A stretch of DNA of 64,000 nucleotides from Homoserinibacter sp. YIM 151385 (GCF_027912415.1 NZ_CP115175.1:2817329-2881328); one strand, 5' to 3'. Shown: positions 16,459 through 25,507, counted from the first letter of the stretch. Made by a program: numbers and translations. The notes: a model not told the origin generated them from the sequence alone.

Positions 16459-17789
16459 CGCGAGCCTCCCTCGGGGTCGACCGGGTTCGGTCGGGAGAGC
16501 AGCTGGTCGACGCGCGTCTGGAAGGCGCGGACCGCCGAGGCCGGGTCGCCTCCGCCGAGCAGCGCGCCCTGCACGGCCTCGCCGAAGTCGCCCTGGAAGT
16601 TGCTCCCGGCACCCGTGAACCAGGCGGTGGGGTCGTAGTGGACGATGTCGGCGGCGGCGGCGTAGTCGGCCTGGGGCTTCAGCTGCCCATAGCCGGGGCT
16701 CTCGGTGACGGGCAGGAAGGCGGGGATGTGGCCGGCCTCCGCCCAGGCCCCGCTCGCGCCGAGCAGCTCGGCGACGAAGCGGTAGGTCGCCGCGCGTCGC
16801 TCGGGGTCGGGCGAGTTCTGGTGCGGGAGCACGAAGGCGTGCGAGTCGGCGTAGGCGGCGGGCGTCCCGTAGAGCGTCGGGATGGGGCTGCCGCCGACGG
16901 GCAGGCCGATGTCGAGCATCGCCGGCAGCTCCCAGACGCCGGAGAAGATCATGCCGCTCTGGCCGGTCTGGAACTCGGCGTTGGCGCTCGCGTAGTCGTT
17001 CCGGTTCGCCGCGATCTCGTCGTCGAGCAGCTCCTGCATGTAGGCGAGTGAGGTGACGGCGGCGTCCTCCTCCCATTCGAGCCTCCCGCCCTCCGGGAGC
17101 TCCATGGTGGCGCCCTGCTGGCGGTAGAAGGTCGAGAAGAGGCGCCACATCTGGGCGCCGTCGCCGAGGTAGCCGAAGGAGAGCGGGCGGCCCTCGCTGA
17201 CGCCGCCGACCTCCCGGGCGAGGTCGATGAATCCCTCGGGGCTGTCGACGGGGGGCAGATGGCCGTCGGAGTCGAGCACGCCCGCCCGATCGGCGATGTC
17301 CTGGTTGAAGAAGAGCACGAAGGGATGCGCGTCGAGCGCGACCGAGAACAGCCGGTCTCCGGAGAAGCCCTTCTCCCAGACGGGGGCGCTGAACGTCGTC
17401 TCGTCGACGCCGGCCTCGGCGAGCTCGTCGAGGTCCCAGGGGTCGAGGAGGCCGCCGGGCGCATAGCCGGGCATGCGGCTCGCGTGCATGATCGCGATGT
17501 CGGGCGCCCGGCCGCCGACGGAGGCCATGGCGAGCTTCGTGTAGTACGGCGTGCCCCAGGCGAGGACGGTCTGGCGGACGGCGACGTCGCCGCCCGCGTT
17601 GACCTCGTCGAGCATGCCGGACATGCGGACGCCGTCGCCGCCGGAGAGGAGGTGCCAGAACTTGAGCGGCACGGCGCCGGCCGCGCCCGCGACCTGGGGT
17701 GCGCAGCCGGCCAGGGTGGCGGCGCCGAGGGCGGCGAGTCCGCCGAGTCCGCCTGCGAGGACCTGGCGTCTCGAGAGCTGATGGGGCAT
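16455..17789 (-). CDS. Extracellular sugar-binding lipoprotein of CUT1 ABC importer
   Basis: The product has 444 residues. The signal sequence has a twin-arginine-like start (SRRQVLAGG), a hydrophobic core and a lipobox ending ATLAGC, so it is a membrane-anchored lipoprotein, perhaps Tat-exported. The mature part is a family 1 solute-binding protein starting PLKFWHLLSGGDG. I chose the ATG at 17789 because AAGGAG lies 5 nt upstream; a GTG two codons earlier is too close to it. It is the first gene of the arabinoside operon, behind a promoter with a LacI-type operator. Confidence 0.92.
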   Translation of the reverse strand: MPHQLSRRQVLAGGLGGLAALGAATLAGCAPQVAGAAGAVPLKFWHLLSGGDGVRMSGMLDEVNAGGDVAVRQTVLAWGTPYYTKLAMASVGGRAPDIAIMHASRMPGYAPGGLLDPWDLDELAEAGVDETTFSAPVWEKGFSGDRLFSVALDAHPFVLFFNQDIADRAGVLDSDGHLPPVDSPEGFIDLAREVGGVSEGRPLSFGYLGDGAQMWRLFSTFYRQQGATMELPEGGRLEWEEDAAVTSLAYMQELLDDEIAANRNDYASANAEFQTGQSGMIFSGVWELPAMLDIGLPVGGSPIPTLYGTPAAYADSHAFVLPHQNSPDPERRAATYRFVAELLGASGAWAEAGHIPAFLPVTESPGYGQLKPQADYAAAADIVHYDPTAWFTGAGSNFQGDFGEAVQGALLGGGDPASAVRAFQTRVDQLLSRPNPVDPEGGSR

Positions 17790-17819
17790 GGTCACTCCTT
17801 CGTGACTGGGGGTGCCCCC

Positions 17820-17847
17820 ACATTACATCGTTGTAACAGAGCGTCAA
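17820..17847 (-). promoter_or_regulatory. Promoter and LacI-type operator of the arabinoside operon
   Basis: On the minus strand, TTGACG (17847-17842) and TAATGT (17825-17820) are 16 bp apart. The palindrome TTACAACGATGTAA (17836-17823) lies between them and overlaps the -10, an ideal place for repression by the adjacent LacI protein. Confidence 0.75.
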
Positions 17848-17849
17848 CC

Positions 17850-17923
17850 CCTCCTGATGTGAGTTTCTCCGCGTTCGCCGCGCGGATCCGCGCGGCGAAC
17901 GCGGAGAAACTCACATCAGGAGG
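17850..17923. repeat. Perfect 74-bp palindrome, copy 1 of a dispersed repeat family
   Basis: The two 37-bp arms match perfectly with no spacer. The core is GATGTGAGTTTCTCCGC (17857-17873), inverted at 17900-17916, and the dyad centre is GGATCC. The stop codon of the lacI-type gene (17916-17918) lies inside the right arm. Related copies are at 31542-31669 and 52642-52707. Confidence 0.9.
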
Positions 17924-18941
17924 CGGTGCTGGCTCGCGCGATGAGCTCCGTCGGCACCTCGACGACCCGGCGCTCGCCGCCGCGGTCCTCGATCCGCTCG
18001 AGCAGCAGATCGAGAGCCGCGCCCGCGAAGGCCTCCCGTGAGAAGCCGATCGTCGTCAGCGGCGGGACCGCGAAGCGCGCCGCCTCGACGTCGTCGAAGC
18101 CCGCGACGAGCACGTCCGCGGGGACGCGGACGCCGCGCGCCGAGAGCGCGCTCAGCGCCCCCAGGGCGAGCGAGTCGGTGAAGCCGAACACTGCATCCAC
18201 CGCGGTCCCCGCGTCGAGCAGCGCCGCCGTGCCGTCGGCGCCGGCCGAGATCGTCCAGTCGTCGCAGGGCATCTCGAGGTCCCGGTCGGCCGGCAGGCCC
18301 GCCGCCGCGAGCGCCTCGCGGTAGCCCTGCAGCCGCTGCCGGCTCGTCGAGGTGTCGAGCCCCGGCCCGGGGGCGCCGAGTGCCGCGATCCGGCGGGCAC
18401 CGCGCTCGATGAGGTGCTCGGTCATCTGCCGCGCCGCCGCCGTGCTGTCGATGCGGACCTGATCCGCGCGATCCTGCTCGACCTCGCCGATCAGCACCGC
18501 GGGCGGCAGGCGGTCGGCGTGCTCGACGGCGCTGTCCTCGAGCCGCACCGGATTGAGGACGACGCCGTCGATGAGATGGGAGCGGGCCTTCGAGATGAGC
18601 GAGTACTCGCGGGAGGGCTCGCCGCCGGTCTCCTCGATCTGGACCGCGTACCCGCGGCGGTGGGCGTGCTGCACGAAGTGCCGGGTGAGGTCGGCCGAGT
18701 AGGCGGTGCCGAGGTCCGGGAGGGCGAGCGCGACGACGCCCGTGCGCCCGTTGCGGAGCCCGCGTGCGCTGAGGTTCGGCACGTAGTCGAGCTCGGCCAT
18801 CGCGGCCTCGACGCGCTCGCGCGTCTCCGGCTTCACGAACACCGTGCCGCCCACGACGTTCGAGACCGTCTTCGGCGAGACGCCCGCGAGCGCGGCCACG
18901 TCCTTCACGGTCGCGCGCGGCACGCCGCTCCCCATCGCCAT
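17916..18941 (-). CDS. LacI-family transcriptional regulator of the arabinoside operon
   Basis: The product has 341 residues. The N-terminal helix-turn-helix is VKDVAALAGVSPKTVSNVV, followed by the hinge helix (NLSARGLRNGRTG) and a periplasmic-binding-protein-like sugar domain. It is encoded just upstream of the arabinoside operon on the same strand and most likely binds the TTACAACGATGTAA operator, released by a sugar effector. The ATG at 18941 has no ribosome site, but a TAGGGT hexamer ends 7 nt before it, which suggests a leaderless mRNA. The stop codon lies inside a perfect 74-bp palindrome. Confidence 0.92.
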   Translation of the reverse strand: MAMGSGVPRATVKDVAALAGVSPKTVSNVVGGTVFVKPETRERVEAAMAELDYVPNLSARGLRNGRTGVVALALPDLGTAYSADLTRHFVQHAHRRGYAVQIEETGGEPSREYSLISKARSHLIDGVVLNPVRLEDSAVEHADRLPPAVLIGEVEQDRADQVRIDSTAAARQMTEHLIERGARRIAALGAPGPGLDTSTSRQRLQGYREALAAAGLPADRDLEMPCDDWTISAGADGTAALLDAGTAVDAVFGFTDSLALGALSALSARGVRVPADVLVAGFDDVEAARFAVPPLTTIGFSREAFAGAALDLLLERIEDRGGERRVVEVPTELIARASTAS

Positions 18942-18948
18942 GCGGGCA

Positions 18949-18954
18949 ACCCTA
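18949..18954 (-). promoter_or_regulatory. -10 hexamer TAGGGT, predicted leaderless start of lacI-type gene
   Basis: TAGGGT ends 7 nt before the ATG, inside the very end of the hrpA coding region (stop at 18952). Confidence 0.45.
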
Positions 18955-21900
18955 GCCGCGCGGGGCCGCGGGGGCCTCGAGCGCCTTGCGGATCCGGGCG
19001 ACGCTGACGGGGCCCTGTGCGCCGAGCGGCTGTGCGAAGAGGCTCAGCCGCAGCTCCTCGAGCATCCAGCGCACCTCGCGCAGCCGCGGCGCCGCATCCG
19101 CCGGGAGCGGCAGGGTGCCGCCCGCCTTCCGGTAGAGCTCGACGGCCTGCTCGACCTCCGTCATCCACTGCCGGTCGCGCCCCAGGTTCTCGGCCATCCG
19201 CTCGACGCGGTACACGATCCCGCGGAGGTAGACGGGGATGCGGCGCAGGCGCTCGGCGCCGGCCGCGGCCACGAAGCCGGGGTGCACGAGGGCGTCGAGC
19301 TGCGCCCTGGCCTCGGCGAGCGGCGACATGAGCGCGAGGGTCGAGGCTTTCGCGATCGCCCGATCCGCCTCGCGCGCCGCCTGGAGCGCGGCGGCCGTCT
19401 GCGCGACGACCGCGAAGACGCGGTCGAGGAGGCCGTCGGCGACCTCCGCCCGGAGCGCCTCGAACTCCCGGCTCGTGCGCGGGGCGCGCCCCCGCACGAC
19501 CTCGCCGATCGCCGCCTGGAGCGCGTCCTCCATGAGCGCCGCGGTCGAGCGGTACGGGCTCGTCGCGAGCGCGAGCTTCTCCGCGTGGGTCAGGTGCTCC
19601 TGCACGTGGGGCGCGGGGCTGGGGGTGGCGAGGGCGAGCAGGCGGAGGATGCCGCGGCCGTGTGCCGCCTCCTGCTCGGCGCGCGTGCCGAGCAGCCTCA
19701 CCGCGACGCTCGCGCCCTCGTCGACGAGCGCCGGGTAGGCGCGGATGGTGTTGCCGCCCTGGCGGACGTCGAGGTGCTCGGGCAGCTCCTCGAGGTCGAA
19801 GGCGGTGAGCCCGGAGCGCTCCAGATCGCTCTGGGGGGTCGTCGCGGCGCGCGCGACGCTCTGGCGGGCGCGCTCGCCCAGCGAGCCGCGCAGCTCCTCG
19901 AGGTCCTTCGAGCGGCCGACGCGGCGACCCCGCTCGTCGACCGCCGCGTAGCTCACGCGGAGGTGCGGCGGGAGCCGGTCGAGGTCGAAGTCCTCCGGGG
20001 CGACGGGCACGTGCGCGGCCTGGCGGATGAGGCCCGCGAGGGCCGTCGTGAGCGGGCCCTCCGGCTGCTCGGGGAGCTGCGCGATGAGGCGGCGCGCCCA
20101 GTCGCCCGCCGGCACGACGTTGCGCCGGATCGCCTTCGGCAGGGTCTTGAGCAGCGCCGTCACGAGCTCCTCACGCATCCCGGGCACGAGCCAGTCGAAG
20201 CCCGCGCTCTCGATGCGGGGGAGGAGCGCGAGCGGCACGTCGACGGTGACGCCGTCGTCGCTCGCACCCGGCTCGAAGCGGTAGCGGAGGGCGAGCCGCT
20301 GATCCGCATCCCGCCACTCGCTCGGGTAGGCGGTCTCGTCGAGCGAGCCCTCGCCGCCGAGGAGGTCGTCGCGGGTCATCTCGAGCAGCCGCGGGCGGTC
20401 CCGGCGCTCACGGCGCCACCATCCCTCGAACTCCCGGACGCTCGCGACCTCCTCCGGGATCCGCGCCTCGTAGAAGTCGACGACGGCCTCGTCGTCGACG
20501 AGGATGTCGCGACGGCGGGTGCGCTCCTCCATCTCGCCGAGCTCGCGGCGGAGCGCCCGGTTCGCGCGGTCGAAGTCGTAGAGCGGGTCGCGGCGGATGT
20601 CGCCCGGCCACTCGCCGCCGACGAGGGCGTGGCGGATGAGGAGCTCGCGCGCCTGCGGCCGGTCGACCCGGGCGAGCTGCACCTTGCGCCGCTGCACGAT
20701 CGGCACCCCGTAGAGCGTCGCCCGCTCGAGGGCGATCGCCGCCCCCTGCTTCTGCTCCCAGTGCGGGTCGGAGTACTGGCGCTTCACGAGGTCGCCCGCG
20801 AGCTGCTCGGCCCACAGCGGGTCGATCGCGCCCGCCGTGCGCGCGAAGAGCCGGCTCGTCTCGACGAGCTCGGCCGCCATGACGGCCGGCGGCCCCTTCT
20901 TCGCGAGCGAGGAGCCGGGGAAGATCATGAAGCGCTGACCGCGCGAGCCCAGATATTCGCGGCCGCGCTGGCGTTGGTCCTTCTGGCGGTCGTCGCGGAG
21001 GCCGATCCGGCTGAGGAGCCCCGCGAGCAGCGCCTTGTGCACGGCATCCGCATCCACCCCGTCGCGGATCGGCCCGACCTCGAGCCGGATGTCCTTCGCG
21101 GCGCGGCGGAGCTGCGCCTCGAGGTCCTGCCACTCGCGGATGCGGAGGTAGTTGAGGTACTCGGCGCGCGCCATGCGCCGGAAGGCGCTGCCGCTGCGCT
21201 CGCGGCGCTCGCGCTCGAGGTGGCGCCACAGCTTGAGCAGGCCGAGGAAGTCGCTCGTCGGGTCGGCGAAGCGGGCGTGCAGCGCGTCCGCCTTCGCGCG
21301 CTCCTCGAGGGGCCGCTCGCGCACGTCCTGGAGACTCAGCCCCGCGACGATCGCGGCGACCTCGCGCACGACCCCCTGCCGGCCGGCCTCGACGAGCATC
21401 CGCCCGAAGCGCGGATCGACGGGGAGGCGGGCGAGGTCGCGGCCCGTGCGCGTGATCCGGTCGGTGCCGGTCGTGCGATCGGGCGCGATGGCCCCGAGCT
21501 CGCGCAGGAGGTCGAGGCCGTCGGCGACGCCGCGCGAGTCGGGCGGCTGGAGGAAGGGGAACTCCTGGATGTCGCCGAGCCCGAGCGAGATCATCTGCAG
21601 GATGACGGCGGCGAGGTTGGTGCGGAGGATCTCGGGGTCGGTGTACTCGGGGCGCCGCGCGTAGTCGTCCTCCGAGTAGAGGCGGATCGCGATGCCGTCG
21701 CTCGTGCGGCCCGCGCGCCCGGAGCGCTGGTTCGCGCTCGCCTGGCTGATCGCCTCGATCGGCAGCCGCTGGACCTTCGCGCGCGCCGAGTAGCGGCTGA
21801 TGCGCGCCGTGCCCGCGTCGATCACGTACTTGATGCCCGGCACCGTGAGGCTCGTCTCGGCGACGTTCGTCGAGAGGACGATGCGGCGGCGGATGCCGTG

Positions 21901-22782
21901 CCCGCGGCGCCCGAAGACGCGGTGCTGGTCGGCGGCGCTGAGGCGGCCGTAGAGGGGCAGGATCTCGGTCTCGGCGGCCGCGCGCCCGGCGAGGGAGCCG
22001 CGGATCGCGTCCTCGGCATCCCGGATCTCGTTCTCGCCGGAGAGGAAGACGAGCACGTCGCCCGCCTCCTCGCGCTCGAGCTCGCGCAGCGCCTCGACGA
22101 TGCCCTGGCCCTGATCGCGATCGCCGGCGTCGGGGGCGTCCTCGTCCGCATCCCCCTCGGCGCCCTCCGCGACGAGCGGCCGGTAGCGCACCTCGACGGG
22201 GTAGGTGCGCCCGGAGACCTCGACGATCTCGGCCGGGTTCCCCTCGGCGTCGGCGAAGTGGCGCGCGAAGCTCTCGGGGTCGATCGTCGCGGAGGTGATG
22301 ACGAGCTTGAGGTCGGGTCGGCGGGGGAGGAGCTGCTTGAGGTAGCCGAGGAGGAAGTCGATCGTGAGGCTGCGCTCGTGCGCCTCGTCGATGACGATCG
22401 TGTCGTAGCGGCGCAGCTCGCGATCGCGGTTGATCTCGGCGAGGAGGATGCCGTCGGTCATGAGCTTGACGCGTGTGTCGGCGCTCGAGGTGTCGGTGAA
22501 GCGCACCTGGTAGCCGACGAGGCCGCCGAGCTCGACGCCGAGCTCCTCGGCGACGCGCTCGGCGATCGAGCGCGCGGCGATGCGGCGGGGCTGGGTGTGG
22601 CCGATCCGCTCGCGGCCGAGCTCGAGGAGGATCTTCGGCAGCTGCGTCGTCTTGCCGGAGCCGGTCGCGCCCGCGACGATCACGACCTGCGCGCGCTCGA
22701 TGGCGCGCGCGATGTCCTCCCGCCGGGCGCTGACGGGCAGCTCGGGCGGGTAGGTGATGGGCGGCAGGTCGACGGGGCTCAT
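18952..22782 (-). CDS. hrpA: ATP-dependent RNA helicase, HrpA type
   Basis: The product has 1276 residues, the full HrpA length. Motifs are in order: Walker A GATGSGKTTQLPK, Ia QPRRIAARSIAERVA, DEAH box IDEAHERS, SATID, TNVAETSLTVPG, and QRSGRAGRT. The helicase-associated domains and the long C-terminal DUF3418 region follow. It is expected to unwind RNA in ribosome rescue or mRNA processing, as known for HrpA. I chose the ATG at 22782 because GGGAGG lies 5 nt upstream. An acidic insert (about 15 residues, EDAPDAGDRDQG) sits between the RecA domains. Confidence 0.95.
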   Translation of the reverse strand: MSPVDLPPITYPPELPVSARREDIARAIERAQVVIVAGATGSGKTTQLPKILLELGRERIGHTQPRRIAARSIAERVAEELGVELGGLVGYQVRFTDTSSADTRVKLMTDGILLAEINRDRELRRYDTIVIDEAHERSLTIDFLLGYLKQLLPRRPDLKLVITSATIDPESFARHFADAEGNPAEIVEVSGRTYPVEVRYRPLVAEGAEGDADEDAPDAGDRDQGQGIVEALRELEREEAGDVLVFLSGENEIRDAEDAIRGSLAGRAAAETEILPLYGRLSAADQHRVFGRRGHGIRRRIVLSTNVAETSLTVPGIKYVIDAGTARISRYSARAKVQRLPIEAISQASANQRSGRAGRTSDGIAIRLYSEDDYARRPEYTDPEILRTNLAAVILQMISLGLGDIQEFPFLQPPDSRGVADGLDLLRELGAIAPDRTTGTDRITRTGRDLARLPVDPRFGRMLVEAGRQGVVREVAAIVAGLSLQDVRERPLEERAKADALHARFADPTSDFLGLLKLWRHLERERRERSGSAFRRMARAEYLNYLRIREWQDLEAQLRRAAKDIRLEVGPIRDGVDADAVHKALLAGLLSRIGLRDDRQKDQRQRGREYLGSRGQRFMIFPGSSLAKKGPPAVMAAELVETSRLFARTAGAIDPLWAEQLAGDLVKRQYSDPHWEQKQGAAIALERATLYGVPIVQRRKVQLARVDRPQARELLIRHALVGGEWPGDIRRDPLYDFDRANRALRRELGEMEERTRRRDILVDDEAVVDFYEARIPEEVASVREFEGWWRRERRDRPRLLEMTRDDLLGGEGSLDETAYPSEWRDADQRLALRYRFEPGASDDGVTVDVPLALLPRIESAGFDWLVPGMREELVTALLKTLPKAIRRNVVPAGDWARRLIAQLPEQPEGPLTTALAGLIRQAAHVPVAPEDFDLDRLPPHLRVSYAAVDERGRRVGRSKDLEELRGSLGERARQSVARAATTPQSDLERSGLTAFDLEELPEHLDVRQGGNTIRAYPALVDEGASVAVRLLGTRAEQEAAHGRGILRLLALATPSPAPHVQEHLTHAEKLALATSPYRSTAALMEDALQAAIGEVVRGRAPRTSREFEALRAEVADGLLDRVFAVVAQTAAALQAAREADRAIAKASTLALMSPLAEARAQLDALVHPGFVAAAGAERLRRIPVYLRGIVYRVERMAENLGRDRQWMTEVEQAVELYRKAGGTLPLPADAAPRLREVRWMLEELRLSLFAQPLGAQGPVSVARIRKALEAPAAPRG

Positions 22783-22842
22783 GACAGCCTCCCATCGTAC
22801 GTCGCCGGGGGCCGGGCCGAGCCCGCCCCTCGCATCCGCGGC

Positions 22843-22871
22843 TTGACGCAAAGTGCTTTGCATTGCAAAGT
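22843..22871 (+). promoter_or_regulatory. Promoter with three operator half-sites
   Basis: TTGACG (22843-22848) is followed by GCAAAG (22848-22853), CTTTGC (22856-22861) and GCAAAG (22865-22870). CTTTGCATTGCAAAG forms a perfect palindrome around the likely -10 area. The co-encoded winged-helix protein is the probable ligand. Confidence 0.65.
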
Positions 22872-22877
22872 AGGTGC

Positions 22878-23528
22878 ATGACCGGACCGAGCGACGTGCA
22901 GCACGACGAGCAGCCCCTCGACCCCGCCGCCGCGCTCGCCATCATCGAGGGCGAGCGGCGCAGCGCCACCCGCAGCGCCATCCGGCAGGTGCCCGTCTAC
23001 TACTACGTGTGGGGCGGCGCGTGGCTCGTCGGCTACCTCGTCCTCTGGGCGTCTTGGCGCGAGTCGGGCGCGCCCGTCCACATCCCCGGCGTCGTCGCCG
23101 TGCCCGTCTTCGCCGCGCTCATCATCGCGGGCGTCGTCGTCTCGATGGTCGTCGGCATCCGCTCGAACCGGGGGATGCGCGGGCAGTCGAGCTTCGTCGG
23201 CATGGTCTACGGGTGGTCCTGGACGATCCTCGGCGTCGGCGCCGCCGCGATCGGCATGGCGCTCATCCGGAACGGCATGCCGCCGGAGCTCGCGGCCCTC
23301 TACTTCCCGAGCGCCTACGCCCTCGTGCTCGCGGCGCTCTATCTCGCCGGCGCCATGCTCTGGGGCTCCATCGACCAGCTCGTGATCGCCGTCGTCGTCG
23401 CGATCGCGGGCTCCGTGAGCCCCTTCTTCGGCGCCCCCGCCAACTACCTCGCGATGGCGCTCATCGCCGGCGGCGCCCTCCTCGCCGGCGGCGTCGTCGC
23501 GAGCATCAGGATGCGGCGGCTGGCGTGA
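22878..23528 (+). CDS. Integral membrane protein, unknown function
   Basis: The product has 216 residues. A charged N-terminal 35 residues (ALAIIEGERRSATRSAIRQ) precede about five or six membrane helices. Proteins of this kind are often encoded ahead of small winged-helix regulators in actinobacteria, but their role is not established. The ATG follows GTAGGTG closely. Its stop overlaps the GTG of the regulator gene, and the same transcript continues into an ABC exporter, so it may be a sensor or accessory part of that system (inference). Confidence 0.8.
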   Translation: MTGPSDVQHDEQPLDPAAALAIIEGERRSATRSAIRQVPVYYYVWGGAWLVGYLVLWASWRESGAPVHIPGVVAVPVFAALIIAGVVVSMVVGIRSNRGMRGQSSFVGMVYGWSWTILGVGAAAIGMALIRNGMPPELAALYFPSAYALVLAALYLAGAMLWGSIDQLVIAVVVAIAGSVSPFFGAPANYLAMALIAGGALLAGGVVASIRMRRLA

Positions 23529-23830
23529 GCGAGCTCGATCCGGTCATCCACGCGGCCGCCCGGCTGCGGATCACGGCGGCGCTCGCGGCGATCGGCGAGG
23601 GCGACCGGATCGCGTTCCCGCGGCTGCAGGAGCAGCTCGCCATGACCGCCGGCAACCTCTCGACGCACCTCCGCAAGCTCGAGGACGCCGGCTACGTCGA
23701 GGTCGAGAAGGCCCACCGGGGCCGCAGCCCCGTCACCTACCTCGCGCTGAGCCGCCGCGGCCGGCGCGCCTTCGAGTCCTACGCCGAGCAGCTGCGCGCC
23801 GTGCTCGGCGGAGAGGGGAGCCCCGCATGA
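23525..23830 (+). CDS. Winged-helix transcriptional regulator (ArsR/MarR-like)
   Basis: The product has 101 residues and is a one-domain winged-helix protein. The recognition helix region is MTAGNLSTHLRKLEDAGYVEV, and the wing is KAHRGRSPVTYLALSRRGR, as in the PF13601-type regulators. It starts with GTG in a GTGA overlap with the membrane-protein gene and ends in an ATGA overlap with the ABC ATPase gene. It probably autoregulates the operon by binding the CTTTGCATTGCAAAG palindrome at the promoter (inference from position). Confidence 0.88.
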   Translation: MSELDPVIHAAARLRITAALAAIGEGDRIAFPRLQEQLAMTAGNLSTHLRKLEDAGYVEVEKAHRGRSPVTYLALSRRGRRAFESYAEQLRAVLGGEGSPA

Positions 23831-24753
23831 CCGAGCAGCCGCTCGTCCGCCTCGACCGGGTCTCGCGCCGCTTCGGCGCGCTGACCGCCGTCGACGACGT
23901 CAGCCTCGAGATCGGCCCCGGCCGCATCGTCGGGCTCCTCGGCCCGAACGGCGCCGGGAAGTCGACCCTCCTCGGCCTCGTGCAGGGGCTGCGGCGCCCG
24001 AGCTCGGGCGAGGTCCGGCTCTTCGGGGGCGACCCCCGGGATGCCGCGAGCCGCCGGCGGCTCGGCTCGACCCCGCAGGAGACGGCGCTGCCGCCGACGC
24101 TCCGGGTCGGCGAGGTCATCGAGCTGGTCGCCGCCCATTTCGAGGACCGCGCCCCGGCGGGCGAGCTCGCCGAGGAGTTCGGGCTCCGGGAGCTCCTCCG
24201 CCGGCAGACGGGCTCGCTCTCGGGCGGGCAGCAGCGCCGGCTCAGCGTCGCCCTCGCCTTCGCGGGCCGCCCGCGGCTCGTGCTCCTCGACGAGCCGACG
24301 ACGGGCCTCGACGTGGATGCGCGCCGCACGCTGTGGGCGGCGATCCGTCGGCAGCACGAGGCCGGCGCGACCGTCGTCCTCACGAGCCACTACCTCGAGG
24401 AGATCGAGGCGCTCGCGGAGCGGGTCGTCGTGACGGGGCAGGGCCGGGTGCTCGCGGACGATGCGCTCGGGGGCGTCCTCGCCCGCGTCGGCGCGAGCCG
24501 CATCCGGCTCCGGATCGAGCGGCCCGAGGCCGTCGCGGCGCTCGCCGCGCTGCCGGGCGTCGCCCGGGTCGAGCCCGACGGCGAGGGGCGCGTGTCGCTC
24601 ACGGCCCCCGACGCGGATGCCGCGGTGCGCGCCCTCGTCCGCTCCGGCATCCCGTTCTCCGGGATCGAGGTGCGCGGCGCGAGCCTCGAGGAGGCCTTTC
24701 TCGACCTGACCGACGCGCGGCCCGCGCCGCGCCCCGACCACGAGGCGGCCTGA
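23827..24753 (+). CDS. ABC exporter ATP-binding protein
   Basis: The product has 308 residues and one ABC domain. Walker A is GPNGAGKST, the signature LSGGQQRR, Walker B LVLLDEPTTGLD, and the switch histidine is in TSHYLEE. The C-terminal 80 residues are the accessory domain seen in drug or nodulation-type exporters (CcmA/DrrA-like). It overlaps the regulator gene and is followed one base later by its permease gene. The cargo is unknown. Confidence 0.93.
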   Translation: MTEQPLVRLDRVSRRFGALTAVDDVSLEIGPGRIVGLLGPNGAGKSTLLGLVQGLRRPSSGEVRLFGGDPRDAASRRRLGSTPQETALPPTLRVGEVIELVAAHFEDRAPAGELAEEFGLRELLRRQTGSLSGGQQRRLSVALAFAGRPRLVLLDEPTTGLDVDARRTLWAAIRRQHEAGATVVLTSHYLEEIEALAERVVVTGQGRVLADDALGGVLARVGASRIRLRIERPEAVAALAALPGVARVEPDGEGRVSLTAPDADAAVRALVRSGIPFSGIEVRGASLEEAFLDLTDARPAPRPDHEAA

Positions 24754-24754
24754 C

Positions 24755-25507
24755 ATGCCCACGACCCTCGCCCTCGCGGGCGTCCACGCCCGCGCGAACC
24801 TGCTCGAGACGCTCCGCATCCCGATCGCCGTCATCGGCACCGCGGTCTTCCCGGCGCTCGCGCTCGTCTTCTTCGTGGTGCCGAACGCGGAGCGCATGGG
24901 GCCCGCCGCGGCGACGCAGGCCGTCATCTCGCTCGCCGTCTTCTCGCTCTGCGTCGGGAGCCTGTTCAACTTCGGCCTCACGATCGCGGAGGCCCGGGAG
25001 AAGCCGTGGGATCCGTACCTGCGCACGCTCCCCGCCTCGGGGGCGGCTCGCATCCTCGGGCACCTCGTCGCGACGGGCGGGCTGAGCCTCGTGTCGCTCG
25101 TGCCGCTCATCGCGATCGGCGCGCTGCTGACGCCCGCTGAGGCGGAGCTCTGGCGGATCGCGCTGGGCCTCGGCGTGCTCGCGCTCGCCTCCCTGCCCTT
25201 CATGCTCATGGGGGTGGCGATCGGGTTCTCGATGCCCGTGAAGGCGGCGATCGCCGTCATCCAGGTGCTGTTCTTCGCGCTCGCCTTCGGCGGCGGGCTC
25301 TTCGTGCCGCCGGCCGCGTTCCCGGCCTGGCTCGACGCGATCTCGCACGCGCTGCCGACGCGGCACGCGCGGGAGGTCGTGATCTGGGCCGTGCAGGGCG
25401 GCGAGGCGCCGCTGTGGGCGCTGCTCGGCTCGCTCGCCTGGACGCTCGGGCTCGGGATCCTGTCGCTCCTGCTGTTCCGCCGCGACGAGGGGCGCCGCTT
25501 CCGGTAG
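24755..25507 (+). CDS. ABC-2 type exporter permease
   Basis: The product has 250 residues and six membrane helices with the ABC-2 pattern (ETLRIPIAVIGTAVFPAL at the start, then LPTRHAREVVIWAV near the end). It is the membrane partner of the ATPase encoded one base upstream. It is the last gene of the four-gene operon, which ends before the next LacI-type regulator. Confidence 0.9.
   Translation: MPTTLALAGVHARANLLETLRIPIAVIGTAVFPALALVFFVVPNAERMGPAAATQAVISLAVFSLCVGSLFNFGLTIAEAREKPWDPYLRTLPASGAARILGHLVATGGLSLVSLVPLIAIGALLTPAEAELWRIALGLGVLALASLPFMLMGVAIGFSMPVKAAIAVIQVLFFALAFGGGLFVPPAAFPAWLDAISHALPTRHAREVVIWAVQGGEAPLWALLGSLAWTLGLGILSLLLFRRDEGRRFR

Noticed and set aside
18844..22881. A plus-strand open frame of 1345 codons opposite the helicase gene
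   Set aside because: It is the antisense shadow of hrpA, whose motifs are all intact on the minus strand; the product is low-complexity.
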